Shown here: one piece after another, positions 14,001-29,000 of the stretch
Numbering within the stretch: position 1 is the stretch's first letter
Layout: each line of letters starts with the position of its first letter
Source: Sipunculus nudus
Taxonomy: Eukaryota; Annelida; Sipuncula; Golfingiida; Sipunculidae
DNA: 64,000 nucleotides
NCBI GenBank assembly: GCA_026874595.1
Contig: CM049307.1
Coordinates: 52,511,370 to 52,575,369 of the forward strand
Direction: 5' to 3'
Notes under the pieces: generated by a model
Seen by the model: only the letters and a program-made list of their open reading frames with translations
What the model was told of the DNA's origin: nothing
Database searches by the model: none
Program-made: the position numbers and the translations under genes

Positions 14001-17000
14001 CCTGGAGGAGCTTGAGAAGCAGCACGCCCAGCTGCTGGAGGAAAAGAGCATCTTGTCTGAGCAGCTCCAGGCAGAGACTGAGCTGTGTGCTGAAGCAGAG
14101 GAGGTGAGTGGGGAACATTGGAACAGATTTTATACTTTATTACATAGGTTGGAGCATTACCCTGTGATGCGATCATAACTCTTGTCAATACATTAAAATT
14201 TGTGAAATTGAGCAAAATAAAAAGTTATATTTCTGACATTTTAGAAATTTCTGAGTAAATTTCCCTCTTCATTATAAAATCAGATGACTAAATAATCTAA
14301 GTCCAGGGCTTACTTTATTAAGCACAAAAAAGTGAACTTCGTAAACAAGTATATATAAAAAAAATCCTGTATGGCAAGTAATAATTCTTGTGGGTAACTT
14401 GTCTGTCCATCTTTTCCTGCAAGTAACACCACTGTATATAAAATTGTACACCATATTTAAGAAAGAATCTTATTAGCCCCTAAATCGGTTTGTGCTCTGG
14501 TTGTAGTCTCGTGTGCGGTTGGCAGCCAAGAAGCAGGAACTGGAGGAGATTCTTCAAGACATGGAGGCTCGTATGGAGGAGGAGGAAGAACGAGCACAGA
14601 TCATGATCCAAGAACGTAAAAAACTCCAGGGAACCATCCAGGACCTTGAGGAACAGTATGTTATCATTATACAAATATAGTACAGCTTTAATTAAATGAA
14701 GTTCATGTATTGAGAATGTAAAAAAAAAATAAAGAACTCTAGGGAACCATCCAGGACCTTAAGGAACATTTTGTAATCATAATACAAATACAGTACAGCT
14801 TTAATTTAATTAAGTCTATGTATTGAGAATGTAAAAAAAAAAAAAAAACTCCAGGGAACCATCCAGGACCTTGAGGAACAGTGTGTCATCTAAATACAAT
14901 GTAGCAGTGCCTGAACTTAATTAAGGCCATGTACATCATTGAATAATGCACTTTTCAGTTCAAAATTTGCACAGTTTGGGAGAGCTCTGTACTAGTACCT
15001 ATGTTGGCATGAATTTGGGGATATATTTTTTATTCAAAGAAGACAGTATAAAAAGTTCTAGGCCAAAGTTGCAGGAACCATTCCTCTGACTACTGAGTGA
15101 AAATAATGTCTATTTCATTGAACTTTGTGACGTCACTTTTGTCTTGTAAACAGCTGTTGCAAGGAAAACCTTCTGTGTAGGAGAATTTTGTGGGCTCATT
15201 ATAATAATTAGGTCAAAAGGGTGGGGCATAAGTGCTCTGGTGGTGAGGTCAGTTGGTTGTAGAATTTGCCAGACCTACATGTTATTGCCAGCTGAAGACA
15301 GTGGTACATAATTATAACTTTTAACAGGTTGGAGGAGGAAGAACAAGCCAGACAGAAGCTGCAGCTTGAGAAAGTTGCTGCTGACTCAAAAATGAAGAAG
15401 CTGGAAGAGATGTTAGCTGTCCAGGAGGACTCCAATAGTAAGGTTAGAAGCTTTCTATATTTCATAAGTTAGATACCTATTTATCCCCAAATTATTTACT
15501 TTTAATTTTTTTGTATAAAGAACTTAATACCATAATCCAAGAATATTTTAATAATGTGGTCAAACAAAGGTCATAGAAACAGACTTGCATTTGTAAATTG
15601 AACTCTGAATAACAACAAGGACCTTCATTTAAACTTAGAATATAGTTTTGCCAGGTTTGTTAGGATGTCACACCATAACAGTTTACACTGTTGTGATCAA
15701 AGAGGTAAAACAGAAGTACGATTTATATGAGGGACACCAGTATTTAAAGGTAAATCAGGCACCATCGCATCTTTTCATTGAAGCTACATGTTGTGTCACC
15801 AGTATGACATGTGTTCTAATTTTACTTGACAGCTCGGTAAAGAAAAGAAGCACTATGAAGACCGTCTTGCCGAGATGTCAGCCAACTTGTCTGATGAGGA
15901 GGAGAAGGTCAAACAACTGAACAAACTCAAGAACAAATATGAAGCTATCATCGCAGATTTGGAGGAGAGGTTAAAGAGAGAACAACAGGTACACATTTTG
16001 CATGTTTGGATGGTGAAATAAAAAAACTATCAAGTAAAGGTTTAGGTCCTTTTAAAAATCATAATATATTAGGACAACTAATGAAGCTTCATATAAGACT
16101 AGTGGTATATAGAGTTCAGTAGGCCAATACAATTCTGTTAATCCTAGCCAAACTTCCCTTTTGTGTCAGTTAGGTATACATTTTCAAGACGATAATTTGT
16201 TCTCAAAAAAATTAATACTTTTGTCCATTAAATCCAGAGAGGCATTTATTGGCCTTTGTTCTTGCCTTGATTACTCATCTGGTCAGTTCCACAGTCATAG
16301 AGACAAATGGTTGTTGTGTTAAATTCCTCTGTTAAGCCTGTGATAATACTTTAAGCCTGAGATAATATTGTGATAAACCTGTAAAACAACATTGAAGTTT
16401 ACCCCCATCATTGCCACTTGACAGTACTGGGAGCAATATAAGTAAAAAAACTTATGGACAAATTTCTTTCATATTACTACACCTGAAGAAACCCTTGTGG
16501 CTTGCCAGGTGCCGGTATATGCTTCTGAAGATGGGGGCCTATTTAAAGGGGGGGGGGGATTAATTGTCTGGGGATACTGTGGCATCTGCAATGCCAAGAA
16601 ATGTCTAGTTTTATCTATTTTACGTGGTTTACGCTAGATACATATAGTCAATGAGGTGATCTTCACAAAAATGTATAAAATTATGTTGTATCAGTTGTTA
16701 CACATCCTACATCCTGTTTCAGCTGCGACAAGAGTTAGAGAAGATAAAGAGGAAGTTGGAAACTGAGCTTAATGATGTGAAAGAACAGCTAGCTGAGAAA
16801 TGTCAGCAGCTAGAAGACCTACAGGCGTCACTTGCTAAACGAGAAGAAGAAATACAACAGGCACTGAACAGGTATGGGAGTTTTACTAACTGACTCAATA
16901 GGTTCCATGCCTGGTAATATAAGGTATACTACTAAGTATATCATGTTGAATACAGCATATTGTGCGGTTTTCTTTTTTGGTATAGTAGAAAAGAAATTTT

Positions 17001-20000
17001 CTTTTAAAAGATTTTGCTTTGAATTCATTACAGTTTGGAATACAGACTTTCTTGTGTCAGCAAATGCAGATTTTTAAGATTATATAAGATGTCTTTCAGC
17101 AATTTACAAATAATTGATAGAGCAAAATAACAGAAAAAAAGACAATCAGGAATACAAGACAGTGAAAATAAAAATGTTTAATAAAAATTCCTTGTCACAA
17201 GAAAAACCTCCAGAGAACATTAACATGTGATTAACACAAATATTTGTCCTAGCATAATGGTGCTAGCTGTAATTAATAAATACACACCACTGGATAGATG
17301 ATCCCATCACAGTAGCTGTATTTCATTTTACAGTCATGCAGTAGTTATTTCTGTCAATGTATAACCACACAAGCTGTACTAAATTACTACATCCCACTGT
17401 TTAAATAACCTCATTTGCCATAGTTGTTTCCTTTCTCCTTCACAGGATTGAGCAGAATAGCATAATTATGCCCAGCCATAATTGATGTATATAGTAATCT
17501 CTTCATTAAATTTGTTCTGTCCAAGTTAATGGTGAGAGTATAACATTATAGGATTTCATAAAAACTATTTAACATTGTAACAATTTTTGTGGGGTTCTTT
17601 TTAGGGTGGAGGAAGAGGTGACCTCGAGGACATCTATAGTGAAACAGCTTCGTGAAGTTGAGAGTCAGCTACAGGAGGTCTCAGAGGACCTGGAGACTGA
17701 ACGAGATGCTCGTAACAAGGCAGAGAAACAGAAGAGAGACCTAGGAGAGGTTGGTTAACTAAAGTGCCTTTATATGGTTATAACAGAGTGATAGATCTTA
17801 TAGTGAGATCAGCACCATCTGGTGTGTAGTCAGTGTAACAAAGTAGCACAGAAAGTTAGATGTTCATACTGGAAAGTGAATAATTTCTTTATTTCATTAA
17901 AAGATAAAGCTGAATTACAAAATTTGTTGGAAGATTCATATTGCCACAAATAGCTATATAATACAAGGTTTAGTTTTATCTTAGCAGTGACATTCTGAAA
18001 CAAGTCATCTGAAGCATAAACACTGTTATTTGAAGCATAAACACTTGACAGTGCTGAGAATCAGTTTAGGTATATATCATGAATAATAATGACACTGTTC
18101 ATGGATGAGATTTTCCTTTTTTTCAGCGAAATACTGCATTTTCTAAGGGACTTGAACATTTCTGTGATTTGTCAAGATCAGCAGTAAAGTTTTTGGGGAT
18201 TCTGTGTGTGAATGACTAATGAATGTTTTGAAGTGACCTATCAATAACAGTGTGAGTGTATTTAAACAAGCTATTTTGATATCATGTACAATTGAATTAA
18301 CAACATCAGTAAGATCTCTTCATATGTGACTTTCTTTTTAGGAACTGGAAGCTCTGAGAAGTGAGCTTGAGGACTCGTTAGATACAACAGAGGCTGTCCA
18401 GGAGCTGCAACGTAAGCGCGAGAATGAGGTTGCACAGATGAAGAAATTAGTGGAAGAAGAAAATAGGAGCAAAGAAGTACACATCAATGAACTGAGGCAG
18501 AAACATTCACAACAAATAGAGAATCTAAATGATCAGCTTGACCAGATTAGAAGGGTTAGTCATTCTTACTTTCATATCTCCTATTTAAGTTCATATTTCA
18601 TAGAAAAATTCAACTTTGTGCAAGTCAATGTTATCTTGATAACATGACCATATTAAGACCCTACAAAATTCAGACAGCATACATTCATAATTCCATAGAA
18701 ACCACTGTGATAAAAGAGTTCTGTTTGTAAGGTGGTATGGTATTAATGAGAAATTGTATCTCTGTCAGAATTTTAATTTTTAAATGTTGATTGACACATT
18801 GTAGTTTACTAAATATATATAACAAAGAACTTATCAACTTGTGTTATACACAGACACAGGATTCACTTTGTGCACTTTACAGTTAGCCATTGTGTATTTT
18901 ACAGGAAGTATATGTCAGGAATAAGCCACAGGTTTTACATTTTATACACCCGTCAATGACTGGACATATTATGGTATACCCACCGCCCATCTGTCTGTTA
19001 ACTTTTAGTGTTGCCTCAGTAACATACCATAACTACTTAGTAATAGATTATTTCGCCAGAGTTCTATTATAGGCAAAATCCATGCATATTTAATGAGGTC
19101 ATATAAGTTACAAGGCTACTTTGTGGTTTTGCCAAGAAAACTGATCAGGAATATGATGGATTTTGATGAAACTCAACAGAAATATTAACCTATATAATAT
19201 CTTGCCTAAGTTCAATTCCTGGCAAAATCCATATATATTTAATGAGGTCAGAGGTCACCAAACATTGGTCTGGCCATAATGACTCACCAAAATTCTTTTG
19301 GATATTCACGAAACTCAGTATAAATATTAATCAATACAGTTTCTCACCTAAATTTAATTCTGTGCAAAATACAGGCATATTTAATGAGGTCAGAGGTCAC
19401 AAGACATAAGATGGGCATATTATACATGTTTGCGGTACTCTTGTTTCCTCAGTATTAAATCTGATTAATAATTCCCTGAAAGTTCTCTTCTTTTTCGTCA
19501 TAATAACCATAACATTCCTAAGATTTTGAATTATTTGTCATTTACAGGCTAAAGCATCACTAGAAAAGAATAAGGCTGCCCTGGAGGCAGAAAATGTAGA
19601 CATGGCCAATGAAATTAAACATGTGACCACAGCCAAGCAGGAATCAGAACGAAAACGCAAGCAAATGGAACAGCAAATGTCTGAGCTCAGCATACGGCTA
19701 GCCGAAATAGAGCGGGGACGCAGTGACCTGAATGAGAAAGTCAGCAAGTTACAGGTAAGTCTTCTCACCAGAGCAACACGTGTAATATATACCAGACAAG
19801 TGTGCATGGTTTCTGAGATGCCATCAGCTGGACACAATACTGCAGTACAAAGTAGAAAATGTAAATACAACCATCTTTGGCACCACTAATAAAATGCTTC
19901 AGATGGATGAAAAGTTATGATTCTGATAGCTTGTAGTTTGGACCAAACTAATAAAAAAAATGTTATATTCTGTTTGTAATTTTGTAGTACTGCAGTATAT

Positions 20001-23000
20001 ATTGTCTACATACAGTACATGAATTTACTATAGAACTGAACATGTCATTCTCTGAAGCCGATTGTGTAAAGCAGAGTTAAGAGTGTCAATACAGCTGTTT
20101 CTATATGTGCTTAAACCACCAAAGGTACCAACAAGGATGACTCTTGAGATTGAAATCAGGATATCTAATAAAAGAGAGATTTTCAAATAATGATATATAA
20201 AAACAGGGGTTAGTCAATTGTTTTACATGTTAATTATGATACCCTTGGTGTACATAATGTCATCAAACCAAGAAACTTGATGGGAGCAAAAAATTTATTT
20301 ATATGTCTGTTGATGTATTTTTAGGGAGAACTGGAGAATGTAAATGGATTATATGAAGAATCTGATACCAAAGCCAATACATTGGCAAAGACTGTGAATT
20401 CCCTACAAGCCCAGCTAGCAGACAGTCAGGACCTGATACAAGAAGAGACCCGTCAAAAACTTGCACTCCAGTCCAAACTGCGACAAGCTGAGGAGAAAGC
20501 CGAGAATGCTCTAGACCAGCTGGAGGAAGAGGAGGAAGCCAGACGTAGCCTAGAGACTAAAGTCACCACCCTAACTGCACAGGTAACTTGAGCAGTTCCC
20601 CTAACAAAGCATTAGAAAATATAAGAAATACAAATATGTGTAGTGGTTTTCTTTATATTGGCAAGGGTTTCAAATGTGCAATTTTCATGATAGGAAAAAG
20701 TTCTCTAAAACAAAACCTTAATGAATAAGATGCCTGATTACACAGGAAATGACATTTCAACTGGCAGCTTAAAATTAACACTTAAAGGCCATATATGAAT
20801 TTTCATCATCCTGTTTTAGAAGTAGGTGGATTATATTGCCTGGTTTACTTTACATATTTGTCATATTTCATTGAAAATACTGCCCAATATACCCACATCA
20901 ATGTAATTATCATTATCTAGTGTTTGATCCATAATTATATCATGCAGATCAGAAAATGAGACTATCACACACATGTACACATAAGCAATAATATTCTCTA
21001 TATTGTATCACAGATTACAGACCTGAAGAAGAAGTTGGATGAGGACACAGGTGCCCTGGAGACTGCTGAGGAGGGCAGAAAGAAGTTGTTGAGAGAGCTG
21101 GAAGCACTCCAGTCCAGCGAGGATGCCCTGCGTGCTGAGAATGAGAAACTCGTTAGAGCGAAGAAAAAGTATGAATCTGAGGTATGTGATATGTTCAAAG
21201 TACATATATTATTGTTTGTCATTTATATATATAAGTACTTGTAATTAAATAGTATATTTGGCCACTTCAGTCTCAAGGGGGGGAAAATGGTACCTGTTTT
21301 TATCAAGAAAAAATCTGTTTAAACTAATGTCAAAGAAGCAGTAATAGTTCAAGAAAGTAGTAATTTATGTACATAATAAATAAGAAAAGTCTATTATTTG
21401 GTTTTTAGTTTACCTCAAAATATGTAGATGTAGATTACCTCAAAGGATGCATTGTGCAGATATATCAAATAAAATAGAATGATAAAAAGTTTTCAGAGTT
21501 CTCTCATAGTCGTGGTCCATTGTCCGTCGTCCGTCCGTAGATGTGGCACGTTTTGAAACCGTAAGACCTAGGAATCCAAAATTCGACATAATGTTAGATG
21601 TCCCCAAGATCTACTACCAAGCCGAAAACTGAGTCTTTGCGACTTTGTTCCTTTGAGAAATTAAGGAAAAACCTCAATTTTTTATTAAAAAACCTATTTT
21701 CACACTTCAGGACTGCCTAATTTCAAAACCACTCATCTGTTTTTCCTCATATTTACCATAAATATTCCTCTATATAGTTCCTATATACATGCCAGAAATT
21801 AGCTGTGTGTTGTATAATTAAAAAAGTTGTAGGCTCAAACATAATGCATTTTGTAAAAATTCAGGAAAGATATTTGATCACTAAACACAAAACATGTTAA
21901 AGCTAAGGACTTTTTTTCCAGTAATATAACTTTATTTAATCAAAATTAAATTCTGTACCAAAAATTAGATCAAAATCTTTTAAATTTTTGAAAATATTAG
22001 CAAAAATAAAAAATTGGTACCTTAAATTTTGCCAAACTTTGACCATGGCACATTTTTTTCTTGTAAGTACAGTTGATTAAATTTTCACAGCCAGTTTACA
22101 TATGGATTTAATCTGATGAATTTTGAAATTTGATAGTATAAGCTTAAAAAATAGTCTAGCTATTGGAGTTTTTTAGAGGCCTTGATGTATTTGTATTTTC
22201 TAGCATCATGACCCCACTTTTGTTTACTACAACTTTGTCTGGTAATCCAAAAACTGGCATAATGTTAGATGTCTCTAAGATCTCCTTCCAAGCCAAAAAC
22301 TGGGTCTCTGTGACTTTTATTCTTTTAGAAATAAAGGAAAACCTCAAATTTTTATTAAAATCATTATTTACACTTCAGGAATGCCTAATATCAAAACCTA
22401 TGATCTGAATTTGATCATAGTAAATATGCATATTCTTCCATACATTTCCTATGTACATTCCAAAAATTAGGTCAGTATTGCGTAATTTGTTGAATTTATG
22501 GGCCCAAACATAAAGCAACTTGAAAAAAAAATACGGAAATATATTTACTCACTCAACATAATAATTCTTGAAGCTAGAGACTTTTTTTCAGGGATATAAC
22601 TTCATTTAATCAAGATTCAATTGTACACCAAAAATTAGATCTGAATTTTGCAATTTTTTTCAAGTTATTAGGATAAATATAAAATCAGTACCTTAAATTT
22701 GCCCAACTTTGGCCACTGCACATTTTTTTCCAGTTTGTACTGTGGATTTTATATTCACAGCATGTACACACAAGGATTAAATCTGTTAAAATCTTAAATT
22801 TTAAATAAAAGCTAAAAAATTAGGCTAGTTATTGATTTTTGTGGAGGCTCTTGTTTTATTTCCTTGCATTGTCAAGCAGCCCACTTAGGGGTCACTGTAG
22901 GTCATTCAGTATAGCTCTCTGTGCCCAGGGTGTTGTTATGTAATTCCATCACTCCTGCAAGCCCTCTCTCTTTGTTGAGCTAATTCAGGCTGTCTGCAGT

Positions 23001-26000
23001 TAATACCACAGGGAGTCTCTCTCTCTCCCCCCCCCCCCCCACCACACCCAATTCTGTTGACAGACCTGTTCTATAAACAAGATGAATAATTTCCCATTTT
23101 TTAGCAACCAGCAGTAACAACAGAGACTCCTCCCCCACCGACCCCTTCAAAACACAGGACTCATAAATGAGATGAATCTTATAATATTAATGTTAAATTA
23201 ATTCTTTTTGTTGAGACTTGGACAATTTTATTTTTTTTTAAGATAAAAATGTTTAGGAATTGAGTTCTTACATTAAAATGTGATAAAATATTATGATCTA
23301 ACTTAAGTGCTATTTGACTAGATTTAAGAAGATATAAATACTTTGTAGCATTTGTCTCTCTTAAAGTTGGCCGGGCCTAGGTGTGAATAATACTATTAAA
23401 CTAAGTTTTAATATCAGAAATATTGGTCAAACTTTGTGGGAATAATTTTTAGCTCAGCTGACTATAAGTCATCTGAGCTATAGTCGTGGTCCATTGTCCG
23501 TCGTCCGTCCGTCCGTCCGTCCGTAGATGTGGCACGTTTTGAAACCGTAAGACCTAGGAATCCAAAATTCGGCATAATGTTAGATGTCCCCAAGATCTCC
23601 TACCAAGCCGAAAACTGGGTCTTTGCAACTTCGTTCCTTTGAGAAATTAAGGAAAAACCTCAATTTTTAGCTCAAAACCTATTTTCACACTTCAGGACTG
23701 CCTTATATCAAAACCACTCATCTGTTTTCCTCATATTTACCATAAATATTCCTCTATATAGTTCCTATGTACATGCCAGAAATTATGTCTGTATTATTTA
23801 ATTTAAAAAAGTTATGGGCCAAAACATAATGCATTTTGTAAAAAATCAGGAAAGATATTTGATCACTTAACACAAAAAAGTTAAAGCTATGGACCTTTTT
23901 TCCAGTAATATAACTTTAATTAATCAAAATTAAATTGTATACCCAAAATTAGATGAAAATCTTTTAAATTTTTTAAAATATTAATAAAAATAAAAAATTG
24001 GTACCTTAAATTTTGCCCAACTTTGACCATGGCACGTTTTTTTCCTGTGAGTACTGTGGATTTAATTTTCACAGCATGTTTTTGTTAGCATTTCAACTGT
24101 TAACACCAAAAATTTGAAACCAGTTGATCAAAAACTGTAGATTTTAATCAAGTTTTCAAGCACCATGTAACATATTGTTTACATCAAGCTAGTGTTATGC
24201 AGTTTGCAAGAGCTCAGCTCCCCAGCTTCAGCTCTAAGTTCCTTAAATTCGGCATACAGTTAGATGTCTCCAAAATCCCCTACCATGCCAAGAATTTGGT
24301 CACTAGGACTTAATACCTTCGAGGTATTAATGAAAAACTTCATTTTTCCATTAAAAACCCATTGTTACACTTCAAGACTGCCTAATATCAAAACCACTGA
24401 TCTGACTTTAATCATAAATAATATACATATTTTTCATTCTCTATGCACATGCCAGAATGATGTCAGTATTGCGTAATTGTTTTAAGTTATGGGCCCAAAC
24501 ATAATGCACTTTGTAAAAAATCAAGAAATATATTTACTCCCTTAACAAGGGCATTGCTGAAGCTAGAGATTTTTTTGTCAGGGATGTAACATTATTTAAT
24601 CAAGATTCAATTGAATACCCAAAATTATTTCTGAATTTTTCAAATTTTATAAGTTATTAGTATAAATATAAAATTAGTACCTTAAAGTTTGCCCAACTGT
24701 GACCATGGCACGTTTGTTTCCTGTGAGCACTGTTGATATAATTTTCATATCATGCACACATAAGGATTTTAGCTTTTTAGTTTAGAAAGCTGAAAGAAAT
24801 TGGCCAAAAATTGTAGCTTTTAGTAATGTTTTTTATGAGACCCTGTCAGACTTTGGCTCTCTCCAGCCCCTCTTGAGTCACCTGTATGTTGACCTTGTTG
24901 ACCTTTCATCAAATTATGCACCCTTGAGGAGAGGCATACAGGAATCCAGGCAGCTTATGGCCAGCCACAGTTGATCCACGTGTCCAACCCAACTCATCTA
25001 GTAGTTTTAACCAACAACATAACAATAAACAATAAATTAATAAATTTTTATTGGTTTTTAATAACAAATTAATGAAAAATAGAAAAGGAATTTGTTAGTT
25101 TATAATAACAGGAAATTAACTTGCAGTTACTGATGATATAAGAATCTTGTATCGATGGGTAGAATGTCACATATTCCAAATAACACCATGCAGTCACCTA
25201 TGGCATTTTCCAGTTCAATTTTAATGATAAAGAAGTAAATCATATTATTCATTACTAATCATTAGGGATCATATGAAGGAAATTAATGATAGACAAAGAT
25301 GCAGTCGATAATATTAATCTAGATTCCTACTGTGTCTAGTGTGTACATTGATGTGAAATTAGTCCAAAATGAATTTTTTACAGTTATTTTTTAATATAAA
25401 TAAAAACCATAAAACCAGGTACTTATGATCGTTATTTAAATGTGTGAATTTTGTATATTCTGGATTCTCATCATCATTGTTTGGTGAAAACTGAATAAAT
25501 ACCAGACATGTTGCGAATACTTTGTAATTGTATTTAAATACGAATATATTTATGTACTCCATTATAAAATTTCTTGCATAAAGAATGGGAATTCAGGTAA
25601 AAATAAAAGTATATGAATACTCGTGCAAATACTTTCAAAATGTATTCATGAATGCATTCATGAATATATTCTTTAATATTATTTTAATAATCATATCAGT
25701 TATATTTCATTTTAAAAAAATCATATGATTCTCTTATTATTTTTAATAAAAATTATATTTTGGACAATATTTGTAATTTTTTTTTATAAATAGTTAAACT
25801 CTTATATTATATGTTCTGCTTATAAGTTATATGGCCAAGTCAAAATCTGTGTGACAATAGTACTCCATTTGTTAATAAAATAAATGAAATCAATCCTCTT
25901 CCCTGTCTCCAAAGGTACTATCAAAATCATACATAAGCTAAACAACAACAACTCATAATACAGCTTATACTTATTACCACACAAAACCAGCATGTGCCTC

Positions 26001-29000
26001 ATTTCTAAATAATATTTTTTTATCATATATAACAGCTGTGCGTCGTGACCCATAGGTCCCTTGTTAAATCATATGGCCATATATTTAAGTATTGAAAACT
26101 TAATTTCTTCACACATTCTTTGTTTATGAAATTTAACTTACTTTACTGTACTTTAACTCATATAACACTTACCGTTGGCCCATTTTTCCCTTGGTGCATT
26201 ATAAAATGGTTTCAGGCCACAAGTTTATTACACAGTGCATATGTTTTAGCTTATGTCCATTATTCTATAATCTACAGAGTTTAATTTTGGCAGCTCCATT
26301 TTCTCTTTGCTGTTAAAATCCTAATATACATAAACCAAAAGAAATAAGAATATTTTGTATTTGCTAATATTTTCCAAAATTCAGCCGAGCGATGTGACCC
26401 ATGGGTCCCTTGTTCTTCATATTTATTTGATATTTACAACCGTACATGGTGGCTTTATTTCTACATGATAAATTACTCTTTTTAAATGGTGTTCACAGAT
26501 TGGTGACCTTGGAATTGAGATTGACAACCAGAGATCACAATACTCCGCTTTAGAGAAGAAACATCGCAAGTTTGATCAAAACCTGGCTGAAGAGAAAGCC
26601 AATTCAGAAAGGTTTGTGTTTACATACAGGGCACAGCTCAGCACCATTTCAGAGTTTTAGCTCAGCTGACTATAAGTCATCTGAGCTATAGTCGTGGTCC
26701 TTTGTCTGTCGGCTGTCCGTCTGTCCATCCGTTAAACTGGCATGTTTTGAAACCGTAAGACCTAGGAATCCAAAATTCGGCATACTGTTAGATGTCCCCA
26801 AGATCTCCTATCAAGCTGAAAACTGGGTCTTTGCGACTTCGATCCTTTGAGAAATTTAGGAAAAACCTCAATTTTTTTATTTAAAACCTATCTTTACACT
26901 TCAGGACTGCCTAATATCAAAACCACTCATCTATTTTTCCTCATATTTACCATAAATATTCCTCTATATAGTTCCTATGTACATGCCACAATTTAGGTCT
27001 GTTTTATATAATTTAAAAAAGTTATGTGCCCAAACATAATGCATTTTGTAAAAAATCAGGAAAGATATTTGATCACTTAACACAAAACATGTTAAAGCTA
27101 AGGACTTTTTCCCAGTAATATAACTTTAATTAATAAAAATTAAATTGTATACCCAAAATTAGATCAAAATCTTTTAAATTTTTTAAAATATTAGCAAAAA
27201 TAAAAAATTGGTACCTTAAATTTTGCCCAACTTTGACCATGGCACATTTTTTTCCTGTAACAGCTGTGGATTTAATTTTCACAGCATGTTTTTGTTAGCA
27301 TTTCATCTGTTAACACCAAAAATTTGAAACCAGTTGATCAAAAATTGTAGATTTTATTCAAGTTTTCAAGCACCATGTCAAATATTATTTACATCAAGCT
27401 AGTGTTATGCAGTTTGCTAAAGCTCAGCTCCCCAGCTTCAGCTCTCAGTTCCTAAAATTTGGCATACAGTTAGATGTCTCAAAAATACCCTACCATGCCA
27501 AGAATTTGGTCACTAGGACTTAATTCCTTTTAGATATTAATAAAAAACTTCATTTTTCCATTAAAAACCCATTGTTACAATTTAAGACTGCCTAATATCA
27601 AAACCACTGATCAGACTTTGATCATATAAAATATACATATTTTTCTATACATTCGCTATGCACATGCCAGAAATGATGTCAGTATTGCGTAATTGTTTTA
27701 AGTTATGGGCCCAAACATAATGCACTTTGTAAAAAATCAAGAAATATATTTACTCCCTTAACAAGAGGATTGCTGAAGCTAGAGATTTTTTGTCAGGGAT
27801 GTTACATTATTTAATCAAGATTCAGTTGAATACCCAAAATTAGTTCTGAATTTTTCAAATTTTATAAGTTATTAGTATAAATATAAAATTAGTACCTCAA
27901 ATTTTGCCCCACTTTGACCATGGCACATTTGTTTCCTGTGAGCACTGTTGATATAATTTTCATATTATGCATACAAAAGGATTTCAGCTTTTTAGTTTAG
28001 AAAGCTGAAAGAAAATGGCCAAAAATTGTAGCTTTTATTAATGTTTTTATGAGACCATGTCAAAACCAGGCTGTCCCAAGCCCCTCTTCAGTCACCTGTA
28101 TGTTGACCTTTTTGTCCTTTCAGCAAATTATGCACGCTTGAGGAGAGGCATACAGGAATCCAGGCAGCTTATGGCCAGCCACAGTTGATCCAGATGTCCA
28201 ACTCAAATTATCTTGTAGTTGTTTTGACCAACAACATAACAAGAAACTATAAATTAATCAATTTTTATTGGTTTTTAATAACAAATTAAAGAAAAATTAA
28301 TAGAAAAGGAATTTGTTAGTTGATGAGTAACAGGAAATTAACTTGCAGTTATTGATGATGTAAGAATCTTGTATGGATGGATAGAATGTCAAGTATTCCA
28401 AATAACACCATGCAGTCACCTATGGTATTTTTCAGTTCAATTTTTTAATGATAACAAAAATAAATCATATTATTCATTACCAATCATTAGGGCTCATATG
28501 AAGGAAATTAATGATAGACAAAGATGCAGTTGATAATATTAATCTAGATTCCTACTGTGTCTAGTGTGTAGATTGATATGAAAGTAGTTCAAAATGAATA
28601 TATTACATTTATTTTTTTTTTATATATATAAAAGTCATAAAACCAGGTACTTATGATCATTATTTAAATGTGTGAATTTTGTACATTCTGGATTCTCAAC
28701 ATCATTGATTGGCTAAACCTGAATAGATATCAGACATGGTGCAAATACTTTGCAAATGTATTTGAATACGAATATGAATCATTATAAAATTTCTGGCATA
28801 AAGAATGGTAATTCAGGTAAAAATGAAAGTATTTGAATACCAGTGCAAATACTTTCAAAATGTATTCATGAATGCATTCATGAATATATTCTATAATATT
28901 ATTTTAATAATCATATCAGTTATATTTTATTTTTAATGATTCATGATTTTCTTATTATTTTTAATAAAAATTATATTTGGCACAATATTTGTTATTATAT

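Larger units (their letters stand above)
15989..18341 (+). other. Introns between exons 13 and 16
   Basis: The introns at 15989-16722, 16872-17604 and 17750-18341 are AT-rich with one G run near 16549-16558. No other structure is recognised. Confidence 0.55.

Noticed and set aside
25820-26053. Antisense open frame shared by copies 3 and 6 of the repeat family (also at 63487-63669)
   Set aside because: The same frame contains a stop in copy 4, so it is not kept. It looks like shared repeat sequence rather than a gene.
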